Assembly: GCA_002067405.1 (NCBI GenBank)
Contig: MVRP01000229.1
Span: 1-5,929 of the forward strand
Direction: 5' to 3'
Source of the DNA: Syntrophorhabdaceae bacterium PtaU1.Bin034
GTDB lineage: Bacteria; Desulfobacterota_G; Syntrophorhabdia; Syntrophorhabdales; WCHB1-27
DNA length: 5,929 bases
This document shows, piece after piece, positions 3,935 to 5,929 of the stretch (position 1 is the stretch's first letter; each line of letters begins with the position of its first letter). The translations under genes and the position numbers were made by a program. The notes beneath the pieces are model-generated. The model did no database searches and had not been told where the DNA came from. It saw only the letters and a program-made list of their open reading frames with translations.

Positions 3935-5929
3935 TTAGTCAAAAAGCCTCTGGAACGGGGCGAGCCATGCTTTTTTGAGACGGGAAAGCTCGGCTTCGAG
4001 GACCGTTCTCCCATAGATGCCCCGAACCGTGAGGCGGGGCATCCTCGTGACCTTGCCTATCACCGCGTAGGAAACTGATTTGAAAAGCTTGCGGAACCGT
4101 TCAAGATTTGCTTCCTTTAGTGAGAGAACAAACCTGCTCTGAGATTCGGAAAAGAGAAGATAGTCGTCCCTGAATATACCGGCCTGGGGCACGAGGGCAA
4201 GATCGACTTCGGCACCGAGGTCACCGGCAAAGGCACTTTCCGAAAGGGCAACCGCGAGGCCGCCGTCGGACATATCATGGGCAGATCTTACAATACCCGC
4301 CCTGATGGCCTTTTCCAGAGCGCGGTAGGTCTTCAGCGCCTGTTCGCCGTCAACTTTCGGCGGGATGTTCCCGTTGAGTCCCAATTCCGAAAAATACTCC
4401 GAGCCCGCCATCTCTGCATAGGTCTTTCCGAGGACGACGATGAGATCGCCCTCTTCCTTGAAATCCATAGTGACCGCTTTCCTCACGTCGTTGGTCCTGG
4501 AGATTGCGGAGACAAGCAGCGTAGGAGGTATCGATATCCTCGTATCTCCGTTCACGTAGTCGTTTTTCATGCTGTCCTTTCCGGAAATGAGAGGCGTGCC
4601 GAAGCGCACCGTATAATCGTAAAGGGCCATATTGGTCCTTACCAGTTGGGCCAGCTTATACTCGCCGTCCGGGTTTCTTTCAGAGGCAACCGGATCGCAC
4701 CAGCAAAAGTTGTCGAGGAGGGCCATGCGGTCGAGGCTTCCTCCGGCGGCGATGTTGTTCCTCACCGCTTCGTCTATCGCGCAGGCAGCCATGTGGTAGG
4801 CGTCATATTTGCTGTATTTGGGGCAGATCCCGTGGCTCACCACGATCCCCTGGAGGCTCGACAGATCCGGTCTGACTACCCCGGCATCACTCGGACCGTC
4901 GTTGTTCTTGCCGGTCAACGGCTTCATGACACTCCCTGCCTGCACCTCGTGGTCGTACTGCCGCACGACATATTGCTTGCTGCACACGTTCCAGCGGCCG
5001 AGCACGGCAAGGAGCGCTGCTTCATAGTCCTTCGGTTCCTCGGGAGGGGTCTCGTCGTAGATTCTCCTCTCCCATGTGGCCTTGAGGTTCATCCTCGGAT
5101 AGCCGTTATGGAGGAAATCCATGTCGAGGTACGCAACTGTTCTTCCCCGGTAAAGGGCATGGAACTTTCCTGTATCCGTGAACGTGCCGAGGACCGTGGA
5201 AAGGACACCCATCTTCCGCGAAAGCTCCAGGAACCGGTCGATCTTGTCCGGGGGCACGGCGAGGGTCATCCGCTCCTGGGCCTCGCTCAAGAGGATTTCC
5301 CAGGGGTCGAGGCCGTGATATTTGAGCGGCGCCTTTTCAAGGTCGATCACGCAGCCGTTCGTATCTTCCGCCATTTCTCCGACGGATGAGGAGAGCCCGC
5401 CGGCGCCGTCGTCGGTTATCGAATTGTAGAGGCCTTCGTCCCGCGCAATAAGGAGAAAATCGGTCATCCTCTTTTGCGTGATCGGGTCTCCTATCTGTAC
5501 CGCGCTGGTCGGAGATGCTTCAGACAGCTCTTCTGACGAGAAGGTAGCGCCGTGGATGCCGTCCTTTCCTATCCTGCCGCCCGACATGACGATATAATCG
5601 CCGTTCTGCACCTTCTTTGTGTGGCTCGGCTCACCGTTGATCGTGGCCGGCATGACGCCGCAGGTGCCGCAATAGACGAGCGGCTTGCCGAGAAAACTAT
5701 CATCGAACACCAGAGAGCCGTTTATGGTCGGGATGCCGCTCTTGTTGCCGCCATGTTCGACGCCTTCCCGGACGCCTTCAAGGACCCTCTTGGGATGAAG
5801 GAGCCGGGGCGGTATTTCCGCCTTCCAGTCGGGAGGGGCAAAGCAGAAGATATCCGTATTGAACAGGAGACGCGCGCCTTTTCCGGACCCGAAGGGGTCC
5901 CTGTTTACGCCGACGATGCCGGTCAGGGC
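3935..5929 (-). CDS. purL: Phosphoribosylformylglycinamidine synthase, synthetase subunit (C-terminal 664 residues; N-terminus outside window)
   Basis: Fourth step of purine synthesis: ATP-dependent amidation of FGAR to FGAM using ammonia from glutamine. The frame is open from the right edge (5929) to TAA at 3935-3937. The GTG at 5710 is not a start, because conserved sequence continues upstream. Numbered from the edge: VGVNRDPFGSGKG (near residue 6), EHGGNKSGIPTING (58-71), first C-terminal synthetase domain from SGGRIGKDGIHGATFSS (116-132), DDGAGGLSSSVGEM (173-186) and SEAQERM (215-221). The second half repeats the fold: SHGICPKYSKYDAYH (365-379), FGTPLISGKDSMKND (443-457), AHDMSDGGLAVALSESA (550-566) and FSESQSRF (593-600). 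It ends soon afterwards with no glutamine amidotransferase domain, unlike the large E. coli PurL, so a separate PurQ (and perhaps PurS) is expected elsewhere. It converges on the orphan gene with a 54-nt gap. Confidence 0.96.
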   Translation of the reverse strand, partial: ALTGIVGVNRDPFGSGKGARLLFNTDIFCFAPPDWKAEIPPRLLHPKRVLEGVREGVEHGGNKSGIPTINGSLVFDDSFLGKPLVYCGTCGVMPATINGEPSHTKKVQNGDYIVMSGGRIGKDGIHGATFSSEELSEASPTSAVQIGDPITQKRMTDFLLIARDEGLYNSITDDGAGGLSSSVGEMAEDTNGCVIDLEKAPLKYHGLDPWEILLSEAQERMTLAVPPDKIDRFLELSRKMGVLSTVLGTFTDTGKFHALYRGRTVAYLDMDFLHNGYPRMNLKATWERRIYDETPPEEPKDYEAALLAVLGRWNVCSKQYVVRQYDHEVQAGSVMKPLTGKNNDGPSDAGVVRPDLSSLQGIVVSHGICPKYSKYDAYHMAACAIDEAVRNNIAAGGSLDRMALLDNFCWCDPVASERNPDGEYKLAQLVRTNMALYDYTVRFGTPLISGKDSMKNDYVNGDTRISIPPTLLVSAISRTNDVRKAVTMDFKEEGDLIVVLGKTYAEMAGSEYFSELGLNGNIPPKVDGEQALKTYRALEKAIRAGIVRSAHDMSDGGLAVALSESAFAGDLGAEVDLALVPQAGIFRDDYLLFSESQSRFVLSLKEANLERFRKLFKSVSYAVIGKVTRMPRLTVRGIYGRTVLEAELSRLKKAWLAPFQRLFD

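Noticed and set aside
4277..5389. 370-codon open frame on the + strand opposite purL
   Set aside because: It is entirely antisense to well-conserved PurL motifs. Its translation is rich in His, Arg and Val with no recognisable domain, as expected from the mirror of GC-rich codons.
5708..5710. GTG at 5710 as the start of purL
   Set aside because: The frame continues upstream to the window edge with conserved PurL sequence such as EHGGNKSGIPTING, so the gene is cut by the window and not started here.

Overview
The window looks like an ordinary chromosomal segment of a moderately GC-rich Gram-negative anaerobe. My best guess is a deltaproteobacterial (Desulfobacterota-type, Syntrophorhabdus- or Geobacter-like) genome. 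The basis is the style of the radical SAM protein, a PurL that ends without a glutaminase domain, and a leader before panB resembling the 'pan' RNA motif, which as I recall occurs among Proteobacteria only in deltaproteobacteria. The lineage is inferred; no rRNA or other marker is present.

Layout, left to right: (1) a radical SAM enzyme of unknown function, 11-1165 (+), whose start is close to the window edge. (2) A 214-nt gap with a predicted sigma70-type promoter (1238-1267), a hairpin with two bulged adenosines (1281-1310) and a strong intrinsic terminator (1329-1367) ending 12 nt before the panB start codon. (3) A tight panB-panC-panD operon (1380-3383, +; both gaps 3 nt). (4) A 215-nt gap: a GC-rich structured stretch, then an AT-rich promoter and a leader with inverted repeats. 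(5) A 93-residue charged, probably coiled-coil orphan protein (3599-3880, +). (6) The C-terminal 664 residues of PurL on the minus strand (3935-5929), converging on the orphan and running off the right edge.

Function: PanB makes ketopantoate from 2-oxoisovalerate and methylene-THF, PanD makes beta-alanine from aspartate, and PanC joins beta-alanine to pantoate. Only the ketopantoate reductase step (PanE or IlvC) is missing from the local set. PurL carries out the FGAR to FGAM step of purine synthesis; it has no evident link to the pan operon.

The most interesting element is the panB leader. Its hairpin, terminator and a possible alternative antiterminator pairing together form a plausible transcription-attenuation switch for vitamin B5 synthesis. 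The hairpin architecture fits a described candidate class (pan motif) whose ligand, as far as I know, is unestablished. I see no mobile element, CRISPR array, tRNA or rRNA, and no clearly new multi-gene system.
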